Source: Glossina fuscipes (Eukaryota > Arthropoda > Insecta > Diptera > Glossinidae). From it: 64,000 nt of DNA. A program made the translations under genes and the position numbers. A model generated the notes under the pieces. It searched no databases. It was not told the origin of the DNA and saw nothing but the letters and a program-made list of their open reading frames with translations. The stretch lies in the NCBI RefSeq assembly GCF_014805625.2, contig NW_023998416.1, positions 18,906,065 to 18,970,064 on the forward strand, in the 5' to 3' direction. Below are positions 11,871-27,100 of the stretch, one piece after another. Each line of letters begins with the position of its first letter. The first letter of the stretch is position 1.

Positions 11871-12115
11871 CTTATGCACATTTCCTTTTATTCATCATAT
11901 GTTTTACTTTAAACACGGTTTATATTCAATTTTGATGTATGCTTGTTTCTGTGCTTTCGCATGTTACGTGTTCAGACGTTTTCATGTTAAATGGCCACAA
12001 AAAAATAATAGGGTTCAACTGCACGCTGCAGACCGTTATTGTTTATGAAAGATACGGTCACTTGAAGCCGGTTGCTTTTATTTGCTAATAAAACCACACA
12101 TATGTGCATGTATAC

Positions 12116-12147
<32 letters not shown>

Positions 12148-15100
12148 ATAACACAGCCATCGGCACGCAAAGAGCGCGGAGACGTAAAGTTTCTTAAAAG
12201 ATTAAAAAATAAAATGGAATTTAAAAAAGTAAACTCTGAGTTTAAATTATATAAGTTAGTAGAAAAAATATGGAAAGTTAAAATTAAGAACATTTTAATG
12301 GCACAAATTTCTCTATTTGGAAAAAGTTGAATAAACTCCAAGAACAGTTTTTGGATTTGTTTTTTTTTTTTTTAAATCACTATCTTTCTTTTCGGTTTTT
12401 TTTCTGTCTCATGAATTTTTCATTATTTACTATTTCTTGTCTTCGAGTAGAGTCTGACTTGTCTCCTGGCAAAATATGTGCTATTTATGTGTCCATGGCT
12501 GTAAGCAAGTATAGAGGGTTTGAGGGAAAGTTCGGTCACTTTAATCCTCATCGCAAAAGCGCACACATGCATATACTTGTTCGGCTTGTTTTAATCCTAA
12601 CACGCCAACCAAAAAACACGCATAAACCTAGGCGTTGGAAACGGAAGCGCTTTTCTTTAAACCTATTTATATAGTCTCCTGCTATTGTTGCTCGCCTTGT
12701 AGGTAAACGCGTACAAGCATTGTAACACTACTTGTTGTAAAATGCACACATTGCACACGTGCTCGTTTGTGTGCATTTGATAGGGAACAGAGTGATTTAA
12801 CTGACACTTGATTGAAATGCATTTATTAAACCAAAAAACTCAATATCTTTGTTTTTTTTTTTTGTCTCTTCGCATTTTGGGATATACTTTATAGAAATGA
12901 AAAAGGTCCAACGGCCTGCCCGCCTGCCTGCATGCATGCCTGCATGATTAAGTGAACAGCTATTAACTATTATTGCAAGTACCTTTACACAATATCACAG
13001 CTTACTTAGCTGCAAGTTACCTATCATTTTTTTTTCAGTTACCTATCTTCCAGTTTTACACCCTACATAAAGAAGAAATATTTAGGATTATGGTGTCGCC
13101 GAGATAAACGAAAGAGCTTTTAATGCATTCTTTTCGCAATCATTATTAAATGATTTATGAAAAAAAAAAAAAAGAACACTTTTTGACTTTCATCGGGTTC
13201 TGTTCATATTTACCAGTACTCCCTAAGCCATATTGACTACATTGCACATGTAATTGTATCAGGACTTGTTTCAGGATAAAAGATAATATTGTACAGCGAT
13301 ACAAAGGTATTCGCATATTATTCTAGGCATTGCGTTTTACACAATAACGACTCTAATATAATTATTTGTGTAATTGACCTGTACCTGCCTTACAACAATA
13401 ACTTGAATGTTAAGTATCCTAATTAAGGAAACAACAATAGTTTGTTTGTTGTGCTCAGTTTCTTAATTATAGGTTATGTACATAAATAGGTTGTACATAT
13501 GCATCCTTGAGCAGATTTGCCGTGCCCGACTGTGTATCATTTATCAGGTTCACAAAGCCTTCACTTGAAATGAAATACTGAGCTCTGTGAAATCTTTATT
13601 TATGTTTTTGTGATGGAATTGAGTTTTTCTGCTAACAATTCAAGCTCTACAGTGGCGGTTAATCATTTTCATATAATCGAATGTGAACACAACCTTAAAT
13701 CGACTTTAACCGTCTTATCACTGATTTATAACCTGCAGTAAACAAGATAACGGCTATCATTGATTAAAGATAACTTGTTGGAAAAGAAACTTTGATTGAG
13801 AATTTTCGCGAAAATTTAAAAACTTATTTTTTATATTTTAAACGAAACTTTTTTAAGAGCAACTACATGCGTACATTTGATGAACAACCTTTTAACACTT
13901 TCTTGGTAAAAGTATTATTGCAAACACTGCAAGACAATTCTGAATTTCTTTGGTCTAAGAATTGACCCAGGAATGTTATTAATTGCACGAGCTATTTCTG
14001 ACGCTATAACCTATGCGAATCCCAATGTGTTTCTGTTTGCCCACTAATCGTGGCTAATAAGACTAGTACGATAGGCGCTGCACGAAGCAAAAAGAAAGGT
14101 GCTACTTAAAAACGGCTCTTGTATCTTTGTGTAGCATGGTCCGGAGAACGTTGCAATCAGAAGAATATAAGTGTACAGCTTTGTTACATTCTGCTGCGCT
14201 GCCGCAAATTCACTTTCTTAACGAAATTGTCTATTGACAAACTTTGGATATGCGCACAAGCAGGTTTCCTGGTCATCGGCAACTTGACCTCAGGTGGAAA
14301 ATTTTCTCTTTAGGTTCCAATTTTGACTTCACGTCCACTACGAATACATATGTAAGGTTGAAGTATTTTTTAAGCAAATATTTGTAAACAACTTGATATT
14401 GTATATTATCAGTAGCGGTTATAACAAGTTGAGGTATAGACTTTGCGTCTGTCTTGAATTATTAACATAAAACACATCGTTGCGTTGCAAGAGGAGGAAA
14501 CCTTCACCAAAAATTTCCTTACTGATTGAATGAACCTAGATTCGTGAAAACTGTGAAATTGTTAAAATAGGAATATCTCTGATAGTAGGTCTCAAAGTAG
14601 GTCTAGGAGATAAACGATATGCATTTTGCCTCACAAGATATAGTTTATCAAGTTTCGCTTTTTTTAATTTCCTTTGCCATGACTTTTCAACGTTTAAAGC
14701 GCACGATTTAGTTTTTGGATTAGTTTCAATTGCAAGGTAAATCGAAGATTTCCTTAAGAAGATTTAAGCAAATTGGATCAATTGTATATTAATATATTAA
14801 GTAAAATAATTTCTAATATTCACAAGCAATTTAACAGAAGACATGTGTAATGCTTTGGTATGTACATATGTCTAAATATAACTTTACATACATACTTATA
14901 ATATGTAATCCGTGAAAATCCTTAATATTTACTTAACATTCAGCATTGGAGCAAGAAAAGGAAAGACAAAATGAAAATGAAACGCAAACGAAAAAAAAGA
15001 AAAAAAAAAATGAAAAATGAAAAATGCAGAACGTAGAATATTGAATAAATGTGAGTAACTGCTTGAATATCTTTCGATTGATATCAATCGTGCAGTAAAT

Positions 15101-18100
15101 CAATATTGCGAACGGAATTACTGAAGCGGCATTAAATATTCCCTCTCAGTACATAAAACGTATATTTTAACGGAAATTGTAGTAGCTATGATGGAAGTTT
15201 CTTTTGAAAAAACAAACTAAAAACAAAAAAAAACATAACTCAATTTTACTAAAACTAAATTCATTAAGTAAATACAAAATTTAAGCACGAACGCACGTGC
15301 ACATGTTCATTGCTATACGTAAAATAAATAATAAATAATTAATAAAAAGAGAAGAAAAGGGAAAAAAAAAAGGAATAAACCAAATATTGGTTATACGAGC
15401 AGCAGCAACATAGAAATAATCGAGAACAACCTATAGAATGGAATATTTGTTTTAGTAGCCACTTGCTGAGGCATTCAAGCAACCGTATGATTGTGCATGT
15501 GCATAGAAGAACAAAAAAAAAAAAAAAAAAAAAAATAGAACCAAATGCATCTGCAAGCTTTACCAGAACTGTTGCAGAAAATTATGGTTTTGCGTGAGAA
15601 AGGAATTTTCGTTCGAAGCGAGCATTAGAGAATGTGTGATTGCATGAAATGTTCAAAATGTTCATTGCATGACTGAGTTCTATACAGAGATAAAATTCCG
15701 TATACACTCACTATAACACAACACACATAAGTGGCATAAATGCATTTACTCGCATATGAAAGTGTTTTTCTTCTCTATTCTTCTCTCTTGAATCGTTCAC
15801 AATTATTGCATTATATGTATATGTACACGTGTGTGTGTGTGTTTCGCTTTTTATACGACTGTATCGGCTGTACGTCTGTCTAATGTTATAAGGGTATAGA
15901 AAATGTTTATGGGAAATATGGCACGTATTGCTTAAATTGCTCACAACACATAGAATGAAACAAAAGAAAGTCTTCCAAAATTCTTTCCGTTTTCAACCGC
16001 AGATATATCTGCAAAGAGAGTTATTTTCCGTTTGCAGGGTACGTAACGATCTTCTAAGAATAACAACGGAGAACTTATTAAAGCCATTCTAATGCAGATG
16101 ATTTTATTGACAATATTTCCCTCGCTATGACGAACATGACGTGGTTCCTTACGCTCTTATGGATTGCATTGTCATTATAATAAAAACCTTTAAAATACCA
16201 TTTGAGGTAATGAAGTAGGAAGAGTAATCATTATATTGTAATTATATGTAAGTATGCTTTAAAGGCAGCTACTGGAGTGAAAAAAACTAACTTTCACGTA
16301 TATGCAGCCATGAAGACATACATAAATACCAAGAATTCCGTTTTGTGCTATTTGTGTGACCAAACAATTTTTTATATCTTTACAACTAATTTAGTTTAAC
16401 TTGTTTTTAAAAACAAAAGTAATTTTCTTCTTCTTTTTTTTGTTCAAATTCGTAATCAACTTTATGCTATTTATGATTCTCTGTATATGTATATGTTATC
16501 TCTAAGCAGGGTATAGATTCAAACAAAAAAAAAAAAAAATATTTAGATGTCTGTTTTCACCTAAGTAATCTGAAAAGAGGAGAATGCATGACACCAAGAA
16601 AATTATTACACAAATTACATCTTCATAGCAAACGAAGAACTTGTATACCAATGCCACAATCATCTAAACTTGTTCTTTGAATTCCATTTTCTTTTCTTTA
16701 ATGCAACGATAATGCCGTCATTTCATTACTGCATACCTTTCGCTCGCTTATGCCTAATGCTCTCATTACGGATATTTTTACCTGACGAGACTTGCAATTT
16801 GACCTCGTAATGCTGGAGCGTACCTTTTCATGATATCGGCATATAAGAGAAAAGTTTTGTAATTTAATTTTTTTACCTGTCGTAGTAATAAAAGTATTTT
16901 ATTAAACGTGAGCGTATCGTTTAGCTGATCAGGACAAAGTATTTGTGCCACATTTTCCAATAATATCTCTGATTGGTTGCCAGATATTGTTTGTGTACAT
17001 GGACGGCTTCTCTAAAGTATTCTCACGAATGTTTGGGCAAGATCAATGTCTGCTGAGATCTCGTAAGCTGTAATGTCTTGTCCCTCTGTCTATGTTGTGA
17101 GAATTCATGCTCTCACTTTCCTTCTGAACTCGTGCGCTGCTACCATCAGTAACTTAGCCAGAATATTCTATAGTACAAGTCGGTTACCTAAGTTCATCGC
17201 AACAGTTTTAATCCGTTTAGCCATTTTTTTGCTAAACTTTTGCCAATTGTTCTCAATCTTTTCGCCTACCACCGGTTGCATCAAGCGAGTAACGCGCCAT
17301 GAATGTGTAGTTGGCCTTCCTTTAGGGTTTTCCTTCTTTAACAATCGACAAACCTCAAATCACCAAACATGCTATTTTCGTGACAATATTCAACATCGTA
17401 TTGAGGAATGGCACTATCAACCAGTGTCTGTTGTTACACTGCGACTGCGGATTGCATCCGACAGAGAAGGCGCATTAGCATCGCTTCCAGAAACCCATCT
17501 ACAGCCTAAGTTGCCAGATGGCCAGGCGTGCTTATAAGAATCTGAAACCCGCAACATTTTCTCTTCGTTACCATTTATTTTCACTGAGGGAGTCTGTCCG
17601 CCAGTCTCATAACGTCAATCGGCCAATCAAAACAAAAAGCAACACGCTTATGGAATAGCGTGAAATGCAACGAACGCGTTCACAGCACTAGTTTTTCACA
17701 ATACATATATAGCTTTACATAACATCCTACATTGAGTCTCTGACAGGATCTCTGGGTGCTAGAAAGATCCTGCTTTAGTTGATATAAAATGAAGCAATTA
17801 TTTGCTTTCATGGGGAGTTAAATGCCACCTCTGAGTCAATGTGTACCCTATGATATTGCTATAAATTTTATAGCAGAGCTGATGAGTAAACTTGTTCACT
17901 TGTCGTATTCGTTCTACGAGAGACCGAGACTTAGTTTTGCATAAAACTCACTTAATATAAAATTTAATCATCGTACAACGGCGGAGCTCCAGCCGTTATA
18001 CCTGTGGTAAACCAACCATTATTTTTAATCTAACCGCATTATGTTGTATGGGCGTCCGTAAGAAAGAAAACGCTTATGGTATACATTTCCCAACTTATTT

Positions 18101-21100
18101 TTTTTTTTTAATAATTTGATGAAACATTTGCTGGAACATTCAAATGCGAAATTAACGAAGAATCCGTCGAGTATTTGTATAATTTTCATATGTAATTTAA
18201 CTTCTACATATAAGAATTGGGATTTATTGTACATAAAAAATGTATAAAATTTTTTCGTAAGACAAGACGTGTCCCAGATTAGCATTAGAGGAAGGATTTT
18301 CTTCATTTGTTTATTTGTTGAAACGGAAAAAAGAGAGCAAAACTAGGGAAAAAACATACCCAAGTAAATGGATTTATATGTAAATTTAGTAAAAGTTACT
18401 ATTTTAATGGTAACTTAAACATACGTATATACACACACTCCCACACACACTTTATAAATGTAATAATCATGTTCATTGTGAGGATAGAAGAAAATGAAAA
18501 TTATTTCCCTTTACATTTGTTTGAACGACTCAATTGCAATAAATCAGGGGAACGCAAGGATGGAATATTTTTCTTTAATGTATACTCAAACACATCCATA
18601 CACGCACATATACATGTACATGTATATGCACATATCTTGCAAAACTCATTGAACAAAGATGTCTGCTATTGGACTTTATTGCCATAAAACATATTCTTGC
18701 ATATGGGATTTTTCATGTCCGAGTATCGTTCGTTGTATCTTGACTTCCATTGAGCCGGAATCAAATTGAAATTGAAAACTCAATTCCGTTCACTTCAGCT
18801 CAGTAGCAGTACGTAAGCATATATTTGTGTGTGTGTGTGTGTGTTTGTGCATCTTTAGTAGAGCAGAAAGAAAGTAAATGACTGGAAGTTTTTATGCGTT
18901 AAGAATGTGTGTATACATATGTAAGTATAAACGGATGCGTTTATGTGTTTATATGTTTGTAGTTTATTGTTTTTTCAATTTCAACTTATACTTATGTACT
19001 TCACATGTTCGCATTAGAAAATATTTGTTTCTATACCGATGTAGCGCACCATACGTATATACGTACGCAAGTTTCTAAGCCAGCATGAATTGCAAGTGAA
19101 ATGAAACGCAAACGAAAATATGAAATTTTTTAAAGGCTTTCGATTATTATATGTCTGATGTAATTGTTTGCGTCTGCAGTTTTGCAAAAAAAAAAAGCAA
19201 ATTCATAAAATATTAATAAGTTGTTTATTAGTGAAACGTCAGAGCAGGGAATAGAGTGTTCATTTCAGCTGATACGTAATAAAAAGAGAAAGTTAAGGTT
19301 GTTACTCTAAAGAAGTCATGCACGGTGCGTTTCGAACGGTCGTAATACTTTTGAAAAACTTTTTGAAGCACTAATAAACAAAAACCAGGCATGCAAGAAT
19401 TTCGACAATAAAATTTTTCTTCTTTTTCCCTTTTACTATATGAATTCACCAGTGCAAAGTTGGATAGTGCAAACTTTTTTGAGAAAAAGTTATCTCGGCA
19501 ATTGCTTCAAATTTTCTTGCTGTGATTTAAAGAAAGAAACAAGTAAGTGCACTACAGTGGGGCATGGCCCACTATTAAATACTCTACACCGCTCTACCGC
19601 TATTCACATTACACCACATTATAGGGAAAGTAGTCGGTAAAGCGGCCAGAATGAAAATGTTTTCAATAGCGTTTATCCTTAGGCCAAAACTCGTCGGTGT
19701 GCTAAATTTGCAAAAATGCTAAAATGATTCTGAATCGATCGGTGTAATAAAAACTGGGTCCATTTTAAGTCCTTCTTGGTGTTGCATACATTCCTTGTAC
19801 CACAAGTGAGATAGTGATATAGGCTATAAGAAAGACAAACGATACTTAAATTCCAAATTCCACGGTGTCTTACACATTTAGTAGGTAAGTCGCAATGAAG
19901 TTTAAAATAGGTTACCTTAGACCGGTCTGGACAGAAGTGGATGGGTGTTGTCCGAATTCATATTCTATCAGAAGCTACTATTTTTCATTTACTGTGGAAG
20001 CAAACCTCTACTAAAACGGTAGATATCTAGCCTATAAAGCACAAGTGAGTTTAAAATGCATAGGACTTGACTGAACAGTAGCGCTCACAATTCTAGAGTA
20101 GCGCTTGTTGCAATGCTCCATCTTTCTTACCGGTATCTGGTGATCGTAGTATTTTTATCGTTTAATTTTGGCTTTTAATGTATTTGCCGGTTAGGTCCCT
20201 GGCCCATGTAGGCAACTTATTTGTGTACTGGCCCTGGATTGAAAGCAGAAAAGTTCTTTTTCTATATATACGGCGTTCATGTTAACCCGTTGAAACCGAA
20301 CGGTGCCTCTTGGTCTTTATTTCAACTCGAACGGCGTTTATGAGACACCAGCACTAGTTAAGATCCTATATGTCTTATGCGCGGGCATGGCTACCCTGAC
20401 GCAGTATGGTGTTACGTTTTGTTTCTTTCGTTTATTCTTTGACGTTTGTAATAAAACTCAAAAACTACGTTATTAATTAACCGTATCTATTAACTATCTG
20501 GCTACGCAGGGTTGCCGTATTAAAGAGTTTTCAGAGAGGAAGTCTCCAAATTGCTTCCCACAAACCAACCCTTCTTCTACAGTATTATATATTAAATTCG
20601 TGGCAGACTGTGATTGTGGCGACTAATACATACTATACATACTATGTGCTGGCGAGATTCTGAAGGTGATCGCGGAAGTCATTGTTCTGGGGATTGCAAC
20701 GGTGCGAGATAAATTTCTATACTTGATATGAAATGGTGAAAAAGAAAGATTAATGTTCATGGACTTGGCTGCGGTTCTGCATGTGGAAAAAGATTGTCGA
20801 GCCGAGCAAAGAAAATCAGAAGGCATGAAGCGGCATGTTCTTGTGGTATTCGGCCTCAAAGACCGACGTTAACGTCCGCATGAGTAGTCGAGCAGGCAGA
20901 GGATCGCGGCCAGCGGCTCAATGGTCGCGGGCTCAAAACTCAAATGCGGCAGAGTTTTCAGAAACTGCAGGCTTTAAGTCTGTACTTTGAAAATTTGTTT
21001 ACAAAATGTATCGATAATAGATAAATAAATAAAAGTAAAGCTTGGAAACCGTTTCCTAACTACGCCGCCAAGAAAAACAGATTAATGTCTGTCTAATATC

Positions 21101-24100
21101 TGCGACTTGAAAAAATATTTATATTATTACGTGTATTATTATACTATCACTGAAGGATGGGGGGTATATTCATTTCATCATCAAAATAATAAATCGACTT
21201 ATGCATATCCGTTTGTCCGTCTGTCCGTCTGCTAGATGTCTGTTGTAAACATTCAAAATGAAAGCTGTCGCCTTCAAATTTGCAAAAGAATTTGGAATTG
21301 ATCTAAGCTTTTCAAAGGACACGCCTATACCGCCCACTTGCCTATATGACAAAAACTTTTGTTTCGAAAATAGAAGAAATCATCTGCGCCCACTCCATAT
21401 TATAGAGCAGAAAATTTACTTCTTCTACTTTATATGCCTTTTTCAAGATAATTGTGATGGGTATAAAAGTTTCGGTCCCGACCGAATTTAACTTTCTACT
21501 TGTTTTTTTTTTACTTTCTCTTTTATTCCGTTGTATAGTTTTTTTTTGTAATACCATTAACAAACACCAATTCCGGTTATCGTTCTAAGAAAGTTTCCCT
21601 TTAAAATAATTTATCTCATATGCAAAGTTTAAATCTTATTTTAACAAATAAAGTGAATAATTACCTCTTAAGTCTGTGTGAGAATCTCTGCTCTCTCTTT
21701 GTTTTAACTTTTTAGTGCTGATGTTGCACTTATTCCCCCTTCGAAAAGGAAATTTGATTTAAAGCGAATGTTATTAATACCCTTACCCGAGCTTATTTTC
21801 TTTTTCGTTTTTTAATAAATGCTTAATGAAAATAAAAATAGTTCTATAGGACTACAACAAATACGTTCTAAGTAAGCATAAGCATCGTATTATAATGAAA
21901 AAAGATTTAATAATAAAATAAAAGAGAAAGCGCCTGTAAAGGCACTTACGGTACAATAAATTGAAACAATTACGTAGTAAAATGAAGATATTAAACTATT
22001 TTGGTTAATAAGCTCGGACGCGGGCTTATAAGGAAAAACAATTCTTTCTTGGTCTCGAAATTAAATAACGCTTGAAAATAAAACAAATTTTTTTTGTGAG
22101 TGATCAGTCGATAAAGGCATAACACTTGCCGCTTGGGCACACGTCGATCAGGCTGCGGTCAACACCTTTCTTTTTTCACAGTATTTACATTTGATAGCAG
22201 CCTTGCATGACAGAAATAACATAAAATAGTTGAAGACATGGGATAGAGGGTTTGGAAGATAGGCCAGGAAGATACTTTATACAAATAAAGTCAAAGATTG
22301 GCTATCGAGTCAAGGAAAAAAACATTACAAAGTCAAATTAGTGTTTCTTAGAGAACTTGCGGAGCCAAGTGAGTAGGAAAACAGATTGATCGGCAAAATG
22401 GATTTTTTCTACACGCACCGACATATATAATTTACCCATTTCAAGTAATCTTTACTGGCTATTACTATGCAAACGTTCAAAAGTGTTTCACGTATCTAAC
22501 ATACCTCTTGGATGTAACGAAGGAAAACATTCATTAAATTGTTAATGTTATAAAAGAAACGAAAAGACAAAATAAAAATAAATAATATTGAAAATAAAAG
22601 GCAAAAAAAGCAAAAAAAAAAAAAAAACAATTTATGCAGCTAAGCTAAGGCTGATTGTATGCAATTCATTTTCTTAACTATTATGACTTTCTAGTAATAC
22701 AACAGTTTCCGGTACAAGCAAAGGGAAAGCAAAAACAACCAGACATTTCTTTTTTCTCAAAAGTTTCTTCCTCTTGCTAAAAGACTTTCGACCTATAACA
22801 AGTAAGAGTTACTCCACCCAAAGCAACGAAGAAAAGTTGCCCAGTAAAGCGGAGTGCAGCGGTAGGTAATATTGCGACGAAAGGGTTTAAAAACTAGAGG
22901 AACCTTACGTAACGGAAACAAGTGCTATGTGCTATATGCTAAGGAAAACGTTAAAAACAAAAAAAACAAAAATATATTAAGAAATATTAAAAAAGAAGGA
23001 ACAAAAAATTGAAAGTTTGTTTCTTATGCTTGAAGTGCAGAGGGAAAACGTATGAACGGTTAAATTAAAAACCGAAAATCATTTCGGATGCAAGTTGTGT
23101 TCGAAGACTTTCTTAAATGTTTTTTGTTTTATTTTTTATTTTTTATTTTTTTTGTTTTTTTTTTTTATGTATTTTATGCTTTTAGGAAATTTATGGCAAC
23201 AGCCCAGTCAAGTATTGAAGGTTTTTGCTAAAAACTGAAACTTGTCTGGTATGTAAAATATTTCACTTTTTTGCTCATATTGTATTTTTTCAATGAATTT
23301 TTACTTGAATGCTAAAAGTTAAGACTTATAAGTTGTTTGTTGTTCGATTTTCTCTACTCTAACAACAAAGTAAATGGCACATCAAATGGAAAACTAACAT
23401 AACAACATATGCATTAAGAGCATTGAGTGACAGCTCGAAACAGCTAAACAGTTGGGAAGAGCGTAGAAGAAAGTAAATCATCGGCAGACGCAAGAGGGTG
23501 AAATTCTACAAAAATATGACATAAGGTAGAAGAAGCTGTTGAATGTTGCATGCTTGACTGGTGTATAAAGTGCTTGTTTTTATTGTTGTTGTTGTTACTG
23601 CTGTTACACTATTCGGCTTTTCATGATGAAAGCTTGCTTGCATGTCGGTGTTGAATTCTTTCATTCTCAGCTCAAGTAAATTCTTCCATTTGCTTTCTAT
23701 ATATAAACTTTTAGTTTAAAAGAAATATTTGCTATTTTTAGTCCAACTTTTTATTTATTTTTTTTATATTTTACTTTCTTGAATGAAGTGAACATAAATG
23801 GTTTTCATTGTTGCCTAGATTTGTGTAACCAAATGCATTTGAGAGATAATAGCAAAGGAAGAAAAAATTACATTTTGATTTTCCTTTTTTTTTTTTTTTT
23901 TTGGCTTTACTAAAAGCAATATACACCTAACAAAACATTATCAGCACATCCAAATATAAATATTTTTCCAAAACCATTCTATTCTCAGGAAAACTTAAAA
24001 TACACTTTCTTAGGCAAAAAAAAAAAAAAAGAAAAAAGAAATCTCTGCATTTAAATTTTGAGAGGATACATTAATTTAAGTGAAATGTTTGTAAGGCAGG

Positions 24101-27100
24101 CCGGCCAATAGATATCGAAAATCTCATAAACTATTGCTATCCTTTATGAGTGTGTCTAGGGGTTAATTTAATCAAGTCAATGCATTTTAATTGAAATTGA
24201 GTTCAATGAGTCATTAATATAACTGCAGGACTTTGTCCACCGAATGTATATAAAGTTCATATTTTTTTTTTATTATCTTCTCTTTGGACTCGAAAAGCGA
24301 AATAAGCGATTAGAAAAATTTTAAAAATTCAACCATAACGTGGTTTACGCAAGGCTTTTGCAGCTATTTAGCTACGGGTCTATACGTAGCGGATCACTAT
24401 GTCGTACGTATCGGTATTTCTTTTGTTGCACAAGTGTAAAAAAAAGTAGGAAATAATAGCTATTCTGACGTGCGTCACTACTCGAATTTATGTTTTTCTT
24501 GTCCTCTTTAATTTTTCCCATTTTTCTTTTGACTTCGTTCTCAAAAATAACTTTCAATTGTTGTATTGATTATTGCCACTTAAAAAAGTATTTGGAAATG
24601 AAAGCAAAGAAAAATATTATGAAAAATATCTCCTGATTTTTATTGCTGCCAAATCATCTCAGAGGAATTGCAGTCAACAATAATAACAAGATATTTACAA
24701 CAACATTCCATTAGGGGTGTGCAAGTTAAACCTATAGCGGCAAAGTAAGTTTCAGACATTTTTATAGATTCAGTTTTTCATTCTTACCTTGGGCTGAGGT
24801 GCACGTTGTCAGCTGTGGGGCGTAACGATCGGTTAAGCGTTTGATGACATCTATTTGCTCCAAAGTCAATTGCACGGCATCGCGGTGTTGGGCTTCACAT
24901 GGCACATAGGCAGCCCAGAACTAAAGAAAAGAAGCAAATAAATGAATTTTTCACAATTTACTCGCAAATTTATTACGTATGACAAATGCCCACGGCATAG
25001 ACGATTTCTTAATTTTTCTTATTCCATTCCTAATAGCGAAAAGCATCTGCCGCCAAAAATACTTCATCAACACAATCTAGTTATACATAAGGTTGTTCGA
25101 AAAGTGATTCCACTTTTTTTCCCGACCTCACACTTACGCCGCATAAGCCCTCTATATTTTGATAGTCGTTAGGGCAAGGTTTGCTTTTGAAAAATTAAGT
25201 TCGATTGACTCCACGTAGTAGCTTCTAGTTTGTGCCATTCGTTATAGGGAAAGTGAAAAGCAGCACTTACGGCATATGTTTAAAATTGTTCAAGAAAGAA
25301 GCAAATTATCGGATATGTGACGAGAAGACGTATTGTCAGAACGCTAGATTCAAAACTGGTTTTGCAAAATTTTGATGTTTTGGAAGGCCAGTTGAAGCCT
25401 TCAAAGCCAATAAAGGTATTGACTGATGCAAGCCGGTCATAGCGCTGAGAAATTAAGTTTATCGAAATCGACAGTTTATGACAAAATATTCAGGCATTAT
25501 AAGAAAAAAGTCTTTCATTTTCATAAGAAAAACAGAAAGCGGTTACTTTTCGAACAACCCAATATGTGTACACACACATATATATGTTAAATATATTTTG
25601 GAACTATGGGGTTACCTTACAAAGATCTTTGGAATCGCGAAGGGACCCCGAAATTATTCCGGATACTCAACCGATTAAATTTGTATCAATCCCGTCTATC
25701 AGTCTTTTTAAAAATTTCCTTAAGAATTTGTTAATATTTAACAAGACGAAGAAAATGTCACATTTGTCTACAGCGTGTACTGTAGTGAGACGTAAGATAA
25801 AGCGAAGTTTCACTCACTCGATATTACGATTGCATTCATCATTTCATTCACCTATCGTAAGTGTCATCTGAATATTATTTGTGGGAATTTTGCCCACTGT
25901 AAACATGTATTGCACGATAATTAATGTAAGTGCTGCAAATGTTTACAAGTAACTATCTAAAATTAAATTGTGATATAAACTTCATACATAACTTTCAATT
26001 AGTTCCGTGATGCAGATAAATGTTTCAGTTATAATCACCTGGTTTAGTTAACATTAAACTTGCGGTGGACACCAAGAGAAGCAAAGGTTAGCCGTACTCA
26101 CTTTACATAAGCATTGTTGTCAGAGATCGTACTGATATGTGCATAGATATACACACGCAGGCACACATTTTAGTTAAGCGAAAGTTCTGCACACACCGCA
26201 GTAACAATAAATTTACTGACAATTCCATTAGAATATTATCAAAAACAATAAAGAGTTAGAGGGTCAAGGCTTGCAGATGCAGTACTCTCCCTTCAAAATA
26301 CGTGCTACAATTATAAGTATGCGGTGGTTTGCAAGACTTCCAAGCGAGTCCTTGTTGTCATGGTTATTCAAAACGGAGAAACCTGTGCGAAATTGTGTTC
26401 ATTTATTTTAATTTTTCCTTGAAAAAAGCAGAAAAAGACAAAAAAAAAAAAAAATTACCGGAAAATATTTTCTAAATATGCTAAGCAAAATTTTCAACTC
26501 CCTTGGAGTCTCTCTATGAAAATCAGCCAGAGTATCTAATTTGATACTCATGAAAAAGCTTCTTTTTTTTTTTTCTGGACTTAACTTCCGCTTGCCCAGT
26601 CGTGAGTGAAAAGCATTTCAACAATTACAGTAAACAAAACTAATATAAACAATGCATTTAGTAGCATTACAATGCGTACATACATATGTACATATGTATA
26701 TATATATATATATATTTATATATAAAAATATATATATGTGTATATACAAACGTAATATGGGTAATTGTGAGAGTTCACAAAACACCAGCATTTCTAACAA
26801 TATTTGTCCGGTCTGGTGTAAAATTTAAATGCAGAAAAGATTACTCGACATTTGAATTTCTTGTTTAGCACCTTTATGACCGCACTGTTATATTCGGTCG
26901 GTATTATGTTTGTTTAAAAGTGTGAATCACAACATAACACAACTTACAATTTGTGTATTGTTACTGCGTATTTTCGTTTTGTTTTTATGGGTCAGCTAAC
27001 TACCAGTTTATGTTCTGTAACTGAACATATACAAACTTACGCTCGCTGCTTCTCTTTACTTATATATTGTTTCCCTGCATGCATGTACTGTGTTCGGTAT

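Larger units (their letters stand above)
11578..24787 (-). other. Dipeptidase intron 6 (about 13.2 kb)
   Basis: Bounded by the GTAAGA donor of exon 6 and the TATAG acceptor of exon 7. It holds TA microsatellites, a dispersed-motif copy (12480), a SINE (20.9 kb), a dispersed element (21.2-21.5 kb), many poly(A)/poly(T) runs and one unexplained minus-strand frame at 16778-17010. No complete nested gene was recognised. Confidence 0.8.

Noticed and set aside
17073..17537. 154-codon plus-strand ORF in intron 6
   Set aside because: No domain, no splice context and mixed composition. The minus strand also shows broken protein-like pieces, so it may be old transposon debris, but nothing could be assigned.
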